Of a stretch of 64,000 bases of DNA, positions 56,604 through 64,000 are shown piece by piece. The notes beneath the pieces are model-generated. The model saw only the letters and a program-made list of their open reading frames with translations, made no database searches and was not told the origin of the DNA. Position 1 is the stretch's first letter; every line of letters begins with the position of its first letter. The DNA comes from Bryobacterales bacterium. Its GTDB lineage: Bacteria; Acidobacteriota; Terriglobia; Bryobacterales; Bryobacteraceae. The stretch lies in assembly GCA_016716385.1 (NCBI GenBank), contig JADJWL010000010.1, positions 62,001-126,000 on the forward strand, written 5' to 3'. A program made the translations under genes and the position numbers.

Positions 56604-57667
56604 AATTCACCGCGTTGTTGTTGCTCCCGTTCGCGCTCCTGGGCACGGACAAGACCGATCTGTTTACCGCGGGCGAGGAAGGCTACCACCACTTCCGGAT
56701 TCCCGGAATCGTGGTGACGGCCAAGGGTACCCTTCTTGCCTACGTCGAGGCTCGCCGCCAGCAGGGAGACTGGGCCGATATCGATGTTCTGATGCGGCGC
56801 AGCACGGACGGCGGCCGGACATGGGGCCGTTCCCTGCTGCTCGCCGACTTCGGGGAGGAGGCGGCGAACAACCCGGTCGCCATCGCCTCGCGGAACGGCG
56901 TGGTCCATTTTCTCTATTGCCGCCACTATGCGCAGTGCTTTGACCGCCGCAGCAGCGACGACGGCCTGACGTTCTCCGAACCTGTCGACATCACCGCAAC
57001 GTTCGAACGCTTCCGCGCTGACTATGACTGGAACGTGATCGCCATCGGCCCGGGCCATGGCATCGAACTGCGCGGGGGACGCCTGCTTGCGCCGGTATGG
57101 CTGTCGACGGGCGGACGCCGGCACCGCCCGTCCGTCGTCTCGGTGATCTATAGCGACGACCGCGGCAAGACCTGGGAGCGCGGGGAAATCCTCGGCCGCG
57201 ATCTTGTAAATCCGAGCGAAACGCTGGCAGCGGAACTCGAAGACGGCCGCGTGATGCTGAACATCCGCAACGAGTCGCCGGAGAAGCGCCGCGCCGTCAG
57301 TTTCAGCCGCGACGGCGCTACAGGCTGGACCAAGCCGCGCTTCGTTTCCGAACTGGTGGAGCCGGTCTGCATGGCGAGCCTCATCAAGCTGCCGGGAAAG
57401 GCTGGCTACGTTTTCGCGAATCCGGACAACCTGGAGTCTTCGACCGGGCGCGCGGTTGGGGCGGACCGCAAGAACGTCACGGTGCAGTGGAGCGCGGACG
57501 GGCTCAAGTGGACCCACAAGCGCGTGCTCGAACCCGGCGCGAGCGGGTATTCCGACCTGGCCGCCGGTTCGGACGGCACCGTCTACTGCCTCTACGAGCG
57601 GGGGGCGGGGGTTGCCGCAGTGACGCTGGCTCGCTTTCCGGTGAATTGGATCAGGGAAGGGAAGTGA
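56600..57667 (+). CDS. exo-alpha-sialidase family (BNR propeller) protein
   Basis: The 355-residue protein has a signal peptide ([15 protein letters not shown]) and a six-bladed sialidase-type propeller. The conserved FRIP motif ([11 protein letters not shown], near residue 31) and Asp-box repeats STDGGRTWG and SDDRGKTWE are present, with a [14 protein letters not shown] segment in between. GH33 enzymes release terminal sialic acid from glycans; without structural alignment I cannot verify the full catalytic arginine triad and tyrosine, so activity on other glycans is possible. It overlaps the peroxidase gene by 4 bases and is convergent to a TonB-dependent receptor, with a strong hairpin between. 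Confidence 0.85.
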   Translation: MKFTALLLLPFALLGTDKTDLFTAGEEGYHHFRIPGIVVTAKGTLLAYVEARRQQGDWADIDVLMRRSTDGGRTWGRSLLLADFGEEAANNPVAIASRNGVVHFLYCRHYAQCFDRRSSDDGLTFSEPVDITATFERFRADYDWNVIAIGPGHGIELRGGRLLAPVWLSTGGRRHRPSVVSVIYSDDRGKTWERGEILGRDLVNPSETLAAELEDGRVMLNIRNESPEKRRAVSFSRDGATGWTKPRFVSELVEPVCMASLIKLPGKAGYVFANPDNLESSTGRAVGADRKNVTVQWSADGLKWTHKRVLEPGASGYSDLAAGSDGTVYCLYERGAGVAAVTLARFPVNWIREGK

Positions 57668-57695
57668 GGGAGGAGGAGCGGCCGCTCCCCCTCCC
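57668..57695. terminator. strong bidirectional hairpin
   Basis: GGGAGGAGGAGC (57668-57679) pairs with GCTCCCCCTCCC (57684-57695) with a single A-C mismatch and a GGCC loop. The inner 14 bases (57675-57688) are a perfect palindrome. It lies immediately after the sialidase stop and 9 bases before the stop of the convergent TonB-dependent receptor, so it probably ends both transcripts. Confidence 0.65.
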
Positions 57696-57703
57696 GGAGA
57701 GCA

Positions 57704-60700
57704 CTACCAGCGGAACTTGCCGCTGTACTGCAACTGGCGGCCGAAGTATCCGCCGCGCTGGTTGACGACGCGACCGAACACCGGACTGTTGACGTCGGTC
57801 GACGGATTCGCCCCGTTGAAGCCGTTGAGGAAGTTGTAGGACTCCATCCGCAGCTCAAAGGTGACCTTCTCGGTGATCGGGTGTTCTTTCGAGAGCGTCA
57901 GATCGAGATTGGTGAATGCCGGTCCGGTGACGCCTTCGAATGTCCAGGGGTTGGAGCGTCGCGTGAAGGGCGCCAGCACGCGGAACGCGTCCTTGTTGAA
58001 ACGCGCTTCGTTCGAAGGGTTGCTCAGCACCGGGTCGCCGATTTGCTCCATGCCGCCGAAGTTGAGGAACGGTCCGCTGGTGTGAACGAACAGCGTGCTC
58101 ACGCCCCAGCCGCCCAGGACAAGATCGGTTGCGGTGTTGACGTTGCTGCCGAAACGGCGGCCCTTGCCGAACGGAAACTGGTAGATCGATCCCAGCGTGA
58201 ACTTGTGCCGGGGGATCTGGATGTTGGCGTTCTGGTAGGTCACGACGCGATCGAACTGGTCGACGTTGTCGTAGAACTCCTGGCTGTAGCCGCGGTTGTA
58301 GTTGTAGCCGACGATCAGGTTGTAGCCTTGCGCGAACGGCCGCTGGATCTGCACCTGCAGCGAGTTGTACTTGGTGCGCGATAGAGGTGTGCCTTGGACC
58401 GTCAGGGCGCCGTAGTGCGGGAAAGGCCGGAGCAGCGAGCCGACCGAGACGTTGCGCTGGTTGCGGAGCTGGCCGGGGAACTGGTCCACGGGGAGGACCT
58501 GGAAGAAGGGGTTCGGCACGGCCTGATTGAGGGCGGCACGATACTCGAACCCATAGCGAGGATCGGCCAGGTTCAAGTCGAAGGCGCGAGGAGCGTTTCG
58601 CCCAATATTGGCGAAGTAGGTCAGGTCGACGACGATCTGGTTCCAGATCTGGCGCTGCACGGACACGTTGAAGCGGTGGTTGGTCTCGTTCTGCCAATCC
58701 GGCTGCCACCAGGTGGTGGAATTGCCGAGGTTGGTGTAGCGACCCTGGCTCTTGCCGACCGCCGGGATGAGCGGGTTCGATCCCGTCGGGTACGGATCGC
58801 GGAGGAAGGCCTGCGGCACGCCCTGCAGGATCGGCAGCGGATTGGTCGTCTGCTCGAAACCCGGATACGGAGTTGAGCCGAGAATGTTGACCCCCGCGTC
58901 AAAGGCCTGGTCCGGAGGCGTGACGTACTGCGCGTAGCCAAAGCGCAAGGCCGTGCGGTCATTCACGCGGAATGCCAGGCCGACGCGCGGCAGGAAGATG
59001 TCGCGGGGTGCGTTCCACGTGCCGCGGTTGTTGCTGTCCGTAAACTGCCACGCGCCGTTGTAGACGGGCTGATCCCGCCGGATGGCGGTGACCGCGGCAG
59101 GCAGGACCGGAGCGTTGGCGCCCTGGAACTCGGGAATGGGATTGGTCAGATCGAGAGCGCGGGAGAGCCGGTCTTCCGGGTCGCGTAGCGCCGTGCTGTA
59201 CTCCCAGCGCAATCCGAGGTTCAAGGTGACCCGCTGGCTGACCTTGAAATCATCCTGGATATACAGGCCCCACATGTCAATGATGGGACGGTTCATCGGG
59301 ATGGTCGAAATCCGCGAGTTGCCCGGATCGACAGTTCCCAGCAGGAAGCTTGCCCATGCGTCGCCGCGGTCGCGGGTGTTCGGGCTGAAGATCGTGTCGG
59401 TCGTCGGGTTCTTGTCGAACCGGAAGCCCATTGGCCGCGGCCTGGCCGCGAGAATCCGCTGCTGCCGGAACTCGCCGCCGACCTTGATGTAATGGCGGCC
59501 CATCTGCTTCGACACCTTCGACTGCAGGGCCCAGGTCTTCGGCTCCTGGAACCAAAAGCCGTCGCGTCCGAACTGGCTGGTCGACTCGCCGCGGACGTCC
59601 AACCCGGGATAGTAGATCACCGGCAATTCAGCGAGATAGAGCTGATACCAGGGGTTGTTCTGCCAGAACGACGCCAGCCGCTGTTCGTCGATCTGACCCG
59701 CCGGAGCGTCAAACGAGTCGACGATGCTTGAATACGAGGCGCGCACGTTGAACACCGTCGTCGGATTCACGGTCCAGACCGCGTCCCCTGCGAACTGCCA
59801 AGTGTGCCGGGCGCTGCCGGCGATGCGCTGCGCGGGCGAGTTGGTGAAGTTCGGTTCGTCCTGGAGCGTGTGGAACCGGCTGATGCGCCCGTACGTGCGC
59901 CAGTTGTCGTTGATGTTCCAGTCGGTCCGGTTGCTGAGGTTCCAGTAGTCGAACTTCTGCGGGAAATTCTCGCGGAAGTTATTGACGCGGGTGATGTTGT
60001 CCCCGGGGCCGTTGGGTAGCCAGATGTCGCGCATGAACAGCGCCGAGGTCGGATCGATGCGGGAGGCAGGAATCAGGTTGCCGGCGAACGGAATCCGCGT
60101 CGAGGTGTTGCCTGAGATCTGCGTCGTGAGCGGATCGAAGATCTGGCGCATATTGCCGGATGGGTTGAAGCTCTGCGAGAAGTTGCCCTGGCGCTCGAGT
60201 TCGGTCGGCAGGGTCATCGCCATCGTCCGCGGCTCGCGGACGTTGTGCGATTCGTAGGCAAAGAAATTGAAGATCTTCTCGCGCTTGATCGGGTTCTGCG
60301 ACATGACGCCCCAGACATGGTTCTTCACCTGGTTCGGGCGGAAGGTCGTGCGGTCGGCCACCGCGTTGAGCGCCGGATTGCGGCCGAAGTAGTACGCCGT
60401 GCCATGCCAGTCGTTCGTACCGCTCTTCATCTGTACGGAGAAGATGCCGCCGGCGCTGTGGCCGAACTCGGCGTCCACCGCGTTCTGCTGGACGTTCACC
60501 TCGGACACCGCGTCCATCGGCGGCACATAGCTGCCCTTGCCGCCCATCAACTGCGGCGTGCCGTCGATGAGGACGTCGTTCTTCTGGGACGTGTTGCCGC
60601 CCACGTCCATCTGGTTGGCGGCCCAGTGGTGGTACGGGCTCTGCTCGGTGGTCGACCGGATTTGCACGGCCGGGTTCAGCGTGGCCAGCAGGAACGGATT

Positions 60701-61168
60701 CCGGTGGATGATCGGCAGGTCGTTGGTCATCTTGGTGTCGAGCGTCAGGTCCATCGAAGTCGTATTGAATTTGACCGCGACCGGCGCCTCAGTGACATTG
60801 ATGGTTTCGGTGACCGCGCCGAGGTCGAGACGCGCATCGACGGTGACGTCAGCGCGGGTCTGGACCAGAATATTTTGTTGGGCGAAGCGGCGGAAACCTT
60901 CCATCTCGACCGTCACGGTGTAGGTACCCGCGACGACCAGGTCGAACAGGTACTGCCCGGAGGTGTTCGTCTGCCGGACGGTTTCCACGCCCGTATTGTC
61001 GTTCCGAAGAGAGACCCTGGCGCCGGCAATCACCGCACCAGAAGTATCCGAGACCACGCCTTGCACTCGTCCACGCGCTTCCTGAGCCGCCGCGGGCTGG
61101 GAAAAGACACTCCATGCCAGGCAGACCAGGGCTGGCAGGAACAGAGTCCGTTGCAGGAATTTCTTCAA
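57704..61168 (-). CDS. TonB-dependent receptor with carboxypeptidase-regulatory-like domain (Oar-like)
   Basis: The 1154-residue protein starts at TTG, with AAAGGGG 7 bases upstream, and has a signal peptide (LVCLAWSVFSQPAAAQ). Next come a CarboxypepD_reg-like domain (GRVQGVVSDTSGAVIAGARV to SGQYLFDLVVAGTYTVTVEMEGF), a plug (MTNDLPIIHRNPFLLATLNP; DVLIDGTPQLMGGKG; AEFGHSAGGIFSVQMKSGTN) and a long barrel ending in LQYSGKFRW. It is the second Oar-like receptor of the window. Being convergent with a TolB-peroxidase-sialidase operon, it may import products of glycan breakdown, though substrate is unknown. A sigma70-like promoter is visible upstream (61325-61353). Confidence 0.94.
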   Translation of the reverse strand: MKKFLQRTLFLPALVCLAWSVFSQPAAAQEARGRVQGVVSDTSGAVIAGARVSLRNDNTGVETVRQTNTSGQYLFDLVVAGTYTVTVEMEGFRRFAQQNILVQTRADVTVDARLDLGAVTETINVTEAPVAVKFNTTSMDLTLDTKMTNDLPIIHRNPFLLATLNPAVQIRSTTEQSPYHHWAANQMDVGGNTSQKNDVLIDGTPQLMGGKGSYVPPMDAVSEVNVQQNAVDAEFGHSAGGIFSVQMKSGTNDWHGTAYYFGRNPALNAVADRTTFRPNQVKNHVWGVMSQNPIKREKIFNFFAYESHNVREPRTMAMTLPTELERQGNFSQSFNPSGNMRQIFDPLTTQISGNTSTRIPFAGNLIPASRIDPTSALFMRDIWLPNGPGDNITRVNNFRENFPQKFDYWNLSNRTDWNINDNWRTYGRISRFHTLQDEPNFTNSPAQRIAGSARHTWQFAGDAVWTVNPTTVFNVRASYSSIVDSFDAPAGQIDEQRLASFWQNNPWYQLYLAELPVIYYPGLDVRGESTSQFGRDGFWFQEPKTWALQSKVSKQMGRHYIKVGGEFRQQRILAARPRPMGFRFDKNPTTDTIFSPNTRDRGDAWASFLLGTVDPGNSRISTIPMNRPIIDMWGLYIQDDFKVSQRVTLNLGLRWEYSTALRDPEDRLSRALDLTNPIPEFQGANAPVLPAAVTAIRRDQPVYNGAWQFTDSNNRGTWNAPRDIFLPRVGLAFRVNDRTALRFGYAQYVTPPDQAFDAGVNILGSTPYPGFEQTTNPLPILQGVPQAFLRDPYPTGSNPLIPAVGKSQGRYTNLGNSTTWWQPDWQNETNHRFNVSVQRQIWNQIVVDLTYFANIGRNAPRAFDLNLADPRYGFEYRAALNQAVPNPFFQVLPVDQFPGQLRNQRNVSVGSLLRPFPHYGALTVQGTPLSRTKYNSLQVQIQRPFAQGYNLIVGYNYNRGYSQEFYDNVDQFDRVVTYQNANIQIPRHKFTLGSIYQFPFGKGRRFGSNVNTATDLVLGGWGVSTLFVHTSGPFLNFGGMEQIGDPVLSNPSNEARFNKDAFRVLAPFTRRSNPWTFEGVTGPAFTNLDLTLSKEHPITEKVTFELRMESYNFLNGFNGANPSTDVNSPVFGRVVNQRGGYFGRQLQYSGKFRW

Positions 61169-61175
61169 GTTAGCA

Positions 61176-61182
61176 CCCCTTT
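61176..61182 (-). promoter_or_regulatory. ribosome binding site supporting a TTG start
   Basis: AAAGGGG on the minus strand lies 7 bases before the TTG at 61168. No ATG or GTG in frame is near, and the TTG is followed directly by a basic signal peptide, so this site decides the start. Confidence 0.65.
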
Positions 61183-61324
61183 GAGAATCTTGTCGATTAC
61201 GTTCACGGCGGCTGGATCAAACGGTGTCCCAGCCACCCCTTTCAGACACACAGAGGCCAGCGCGGAGCGGATACCGGTTGCCGGGACGCGGCGTGCGTGA
61301 CTGCCCCAAAACAGAATGTTTTTG

Positions 61325-61353
61325 ATGATATATGCCTGCCGCTTCTAAGGCAA
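61325..61353 (-). promoter_or_regulatory. sigma70-like promoter for the TonB-dependent receptor
   Basis: Read on the minus strand, TTGCCT (61348-61353) and TATCAT (61325-61330) are 17 bases apart, matching four and five of six consensus positions. It sits in a locally AT-rich stretch, about 155 bases before the receptor start. The remaining leader (61169-61324) shows no structure I recognise. Confidence 0.45.
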
Positions 61354-61383
61354 GCCCTGGGGGCGGATTTAATGAAAAGAAAC

Positions 61384-62499
61384 CTACAAAGCGACGCCGA
61401 GTTCGTTCCAGGAGACGGAGCGTCCCTTGTAGATCGCCTCGCGGCCCAGAATCGCGGTGAGGGCGGCCATCGCGCCCACCTTGACGTCGCCGAACGGCTT
61501 GCGCTTTTCGCGGATGCACGCGATGAACTCGGGGACGGCGGGATCGTCACTGATCCGGGTACTCGGGGTGAGCAGGTCGCGGGGTTCGCCCGATTCCTGC
61601 ATCGGGTAAAACATGCCTTCCGCGACGTCGACCGTCCCGGTCTCGCCGAAGACGAGATACCACTGGCCGTTGGGCAGCTTCTTCAGACCGCGCGGGTGCA
61701 TGCCGAGCTGGCTGTAGTCGAGGTGGACGCCGTTCTCATAGATGTACTCGACGCTGTAGCCATCCATCATGAGCGTGCCGGCGGGAATGGGCTTTGGGAA
61801 GTAGCGCTTTCCGTGCCCGTAGGCCGATGCGGGGCGGCTGTTGGCGACCCAGTTACAGACGTCGATGTTGTGCACGGAGTTCTCGACGATCAGGTCGCCG
61901 GACCGGCGGACATCTTCATACCAAGCGGGACGGTTGCGCGGTCCGGGCGACGGCGTGCCGTGCCGCTGCGCCTTGATGACGAAGGTTTCGCCCAGCACGC
62001 GGTCTTCATGAATCCGCCGGATGACTTCGCGGAATGCGGTCCTGTAGCGCAACTGCTGGCCGACCTGCAGGAACGCGGATGACTTCGCGGCGGCCTTGAG
62101 CACAAGGTCCACCTGTTCAGGCGTGATGCCGAGCGGCTTTTCGCAGTAGACGTATTTCCCGGCGGAAAGCGCGGCCGCCGCCATTTCGGCGTGCAGGTCG
62201 CAAGGCGTGGCGATGTAGACGGCGTCGATGTTGCCGAGATCGAGCACCTGGCGGTAGTCGGTGAACGAGCGGGGGTTATCGCGCTTGGCGAGACCCTGAG
62301 CGCGGTCGCGCGCCCCGGCGTCGGTGTCGCAGATGGCCTCGACCCGCACGTTGGCCAGTGCAAGTGTCTGGCGGAGGAGGGACGTGCCGCGGACGCCGAC
62401 TCCGACCATCGCGGTACGGATCTCGGGGGCCGCTGTTTGCGCCGCCGCAGCCGCGGCGGTCACGGAGCTGACCAAGAACTGGCGCCTGGACGTGCTCAC
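61384..62499 (-). CDS. Gfo/Idh/MocA family oxidoreductase, Tat-type leader
   Basis: The 371-residue protein starts at a GTG just before a twin-arginine leader (TSRRQFLVSSVTAAAAAAQ); a TTG 9 codons upstream is an alternative. The Rossmann start is IRTAMVGVGVRGTSLLRQT, and the family EKP motif appears as YVYCEKPLGI near residue 120. A later VENSVHNIDVCNW segment provides the usual active-site histidine region. It is one of two exported Gfo/Idh/MocA proteins of the window. Substrate is unknown. It lies upstream of the receptor on the same strand, 215 bases away, so co-transcription is possible but unproven. Confidence 0.9.
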   Translation of the reverse strand: MSTSRRQFLVSSVTAAAAAAQTAAPEIRTAMVGVGVRGTSLLRQTLALANVRVEAICDTDAGARDRAQGLAKRDNPRSFTDYRQVLDLGNIDAVYIATPCDLHAEMAAAALSAGKYVYCEKPLGITPEQVDLVLKAAAKSSAFLQVGQQLRYRTAFREVIRRIHEDRVLGETFVIKAQRHGTPSPGPRNRPAWYEDVRRSGDLIVENSVHNIDVCNWVANSRPASAYGHGKRYFPKPIPAGTLMMDGYSVEYIYENGVHLDYSQLGMHPRGLKKLPNGQWYLVFGETGTVDVAEGMFYPMQESGEPRDLLTPSTRISDDPAVPEFIACIREKRKPFGDVKVGAMAALTAILGREAIYKGRSVSWNELGVAL

Positions 62500-62537
62500 G
62501 GGACTCAGTATGCCAGATTCGTGCAAGCGACGCTTGG

Positions 62538-64000
62538 TTATGGGGCTACGGCGACCGTGACGGTGTTCGTGTCAATCTGGTTGACTGCCATCCGCAAGGG
62601 CTGCTCTCCCGCCGGCGCGGATTCCGGGATCTCCACATTCACCTGGTACAGGCCGAAATAGCCGGGCGCGAGACCGCTGAACAGAACGCGTGCGGGGACT
62701 CCGCCGATGGTCACCTGCGGGGAGAACAGTGTATCCCGCAGTCCCTGGGCGTTGGCCGAGAATACGGGACCCAGGCCGGTGCAGTACACCTCGATCACGC
62801 CCCCGCGGCGCGCGGGCCGCTGTTCGGTCGTTTCGGCGGTTCCGCTGTTGAGGATGGCCCCGAAACCGCTGGCGGCGTTGAAGAACAGCCCTGGCGCCAC
62901 AGTCAGAACCGGGACGCCGTCGAGGACCACGCGCGCCGCTCCGCCATTGGCCACTTCGATCCGCACGTTCCCGGCCCGGACGCCGTCCGGAACCAGAAAG
63001 TTGATCTGGGTGTCGCTGACGTAGAGCAGCGGCGCACGCAAGCCGTCAATCAACACGGTCACCCCGGCCAGCGTACCGGGCCAGGGGAAGGGCCCAACCG
63101 CCGGGTCTCCGCCCGTCAGGTTTTCGCCGAAGAGCGTGGCCAGACCTCCGGGCGCGAGCTGGCTGGCCCCGGAAGCTGCGTTGCCGGCTGCGCTGACACG
63201 AGTTCCGGCGAGCACAGCGACCGTCGCCACAGCGCCCCCCTCGATCCCGACCGTGAGCCTCGCCGTGGGGGACTCGGGCGTCCAGCGGAACTGTGCGACG
63301 CCGTCCGCATCGGTGACCGCCAGTTGCGGGTCGGCCGCTCCGCCGGCGCCCGGAATCGCGCTCACGCGCACCCCGGGATACCCCAGGCGGTTCGCATCGC
63401 GCACGCGGATCACCACCGGTTGGGGCAAAGGCTGTCCTGGAACCGGCAACTGCCGGTCGCCGGAAACGATCTGGAGTTCGAGATCCTGAGGCGCGGCAGC
63501 GACCCGGATGCGCGCTTCAGTGGCGTCGTAGCGTGTGTCCGCGGACTCCGCGATCAGATCGTCCACGCCTGCCGACAGCCCGGTCACCGGGAAGGTGGCC
63601 TCGCGCGCTCCGGCGGCAAGTGTCACCGACGGCGGCATGGCCAGCCGACCGCCCGCGGAACGCAGCAGGACGGTCAGCGGCGTCTCGGGCGGCGTCTCCA
63701 CCGCCACCGTGACGCTTCGCTCAGTGCCTGCCACCAGACCCGTGGCCGGATGCGCAGATAACCGCACGCTCCGACGGAGCGTCGCGTCCGCCGCGCCGCG
63801 TCCTCCGGTGACCTGAGTGAAGTACGGTTCGAATTCGCGGCGGTAGCGGTCCAACTGTTCGATCACATCAGGTGAGGGCGTCTCGCCTGCCCGGACAATG
63901 AGGACGAAGGCGAAGCGGTATCGCCGCTGGCTGACTGTGTGGTCCGGTGTCCGGCGCCCTTCGGCCGCGATCACGTCGGCGGTGGTGACGTCCCGGCGCT
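62538..64000 (-). CDS. TIGR03437 C-terminal domain protein, 5' end beyond window
   Basis: The visible 487 codons are the C-terminal part of a larger exported protein, because the frame stays open through the window edge (RRDVTTADVIAAEGRR precedes the first possible GTG start). The visible part opens with a region that includes YRFAFVLIVRAGETPS and RYRREFEPYFTQVTGG. Two Ig-like segments follow (RSVRLSAHPATGLVAGTERSV and PQDLELQIVSGDRQLPVPGQ). The Solibacter-type TIGR03437 domain closes the protein (ASQLAPGGLATLFGENLTGG, PLLYVSDTQINFLVPDGVRAG, GVIEVYCTGLGPV, LAPGYFGLYQVNVEIP). TIGR03437 usually forms the C terminus of secreted proteins in this lineage. The N-terminal enzymatic or adhesive part, if any, lies outside the window. 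Confidence 0.85.
   Translation of the reverse strand, partial: RRDVTTADVIAAEGRRTPDHTVSQRRYRFAFVLIVRAGETPSPDVIEQLDRYRREFEPYFTQVTGGRGAADATLRRSVRLSAHPATGLVAGTERSVTVAVETPPETPLTVLLRSAGGRLAMPPSVTLAAGAREATFPVTGLSAGVDDLIAESADTRYDATEARIRVAAAPQDLELQIVSGDRQLPVPGQPLPQPVVIRVRDANRLGYPGVRVSAIPGAGGAADPQLAVTDADGVAQFRWTPESPTARLTVGIEGGAVATVAVLAGTRVSAAGNAASGASQLAPGGLATLFGENLTGGDPAVGPFPWPGTLAGVTVLIDGLRAPLLYVSDTQINFLVPDGVRAGNVRIEVANGGAARVVLDGVPVLTVAPGLFFNAASGFGAILNSGTAETTEQRPARRGGVIEVYCTGLGPVFSANAQGLRDTLFSPQVTIGGVPARVLFSGLAPGYFGLYQVNVEIPESAPAGEQPLRMAVNQIDTNTVTVAVAP

Overview
The window looks like chromosome of a GC-rich environmental Acidobacteriota, most likely of the Solibacter/Bryobacter type (class Terriglobia, order Bryobacterales). 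The reasons are the combination of DUF1549/DUF1553 cytochromes paired with DUF1501 proteins, a DUF1592/DUF1552 pair, two very large TonB-dependent receptors with an N-terminal carboxypeptidase-regulatory-like domain, an acidobacterial-type VWFA protein, two proteins with the Solibacter-type TIGR03437 domain, and several Tat-exported Gfo/Idh/MocA and aldo/keto enzymes. This placement is inferred from gene content; no rRNA or other marker search was possible.

Layout. 1-4380 (+): the 3' end of an SDR dehydrogenase, then a DUF1549/DUF1553 cytochrome and its DUF1501 partner. 4386-10837 (-): a tight operon DUF1592 cytochrome - DUF1552 - nucleoside hydrolase - gluzincin peptidase/TPR protein (the last is frame-broken). 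10978-12786 (+): a TIGR03437/LVIVD beta-propeller protein. 13003-14787 (-): a PQQ-type sugar dehydrogenase followed by a pentaheme cytochrome (frame-broken). 15008-15695 (+): an unknown small family (frame-broken). 15712-18121 (-): glycolate oxidase GlcE and GlcF without GlcD. 18170-20936 (+): a Tat-exported aldo/keto reductase with a C-terminal Fn3-like domain and an S41-type protein lacking both catalytic residues. 20994-27746: a small cytochrome c, a DUF2064 transferase, a TonB-dependent receptor, an M3 oligopeptidase and a YqiA-like esterase. 27774-31550 (-): a secreted unknown, formate-THF ligase, a Gfo/Idh/MocA protein and a small zinc-ribbon protein. 31601-32560 (+): a second Tat-type aldo/keto reductase. 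32605-39893 (-): a housekeeping operon (TPR protein, recO, glyQ, glyS, ppdK). 40042-40575 (+): a Uma2 nuclease. 40612-45557 (-): an esterase, a VWFA protein (frame-broken), RluD, YceI and an outer-membrane barrel. 45626-52943 (+): a four-gene operon glgE - treS/maltokinase fusion - GpgS-like glycosyltransferase - MscS-like channel. 52947-53960 (-): a heptaheme cytochrome. 54025-57667 (+): an overlapping TolB-like propeller - cytochrome c peroxidase - sialidase operon, convergent with a TonB-dependent receptor (57704-61168, -). 61384-64000 (-): a Gfo/Idh/MocA protein and the 3' part of a TIGR03437 protein that runs off the window.

Taken together the region describes an aerobic heterotroph with a large exported periplasmic redox inventory: six c-type cytochromes with 19 CxxCH motifs by my count, and six Tat-type twin-arginine proteins. 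It also has sugar and glycan scavenging, and the GlgE route from trehalose to alpha-glucan linked to a possible osmotic module. Genes are densely packed, with many 4-base ATGA overlaps; no gap exceeds 300 bases. I saw no rRNA, tRNA, CRISPR array, insertion sequence or phage gene. Four genes are interrupted by single-base frame breaks, which could be real decay or, more likely to me, assembly or read errors.
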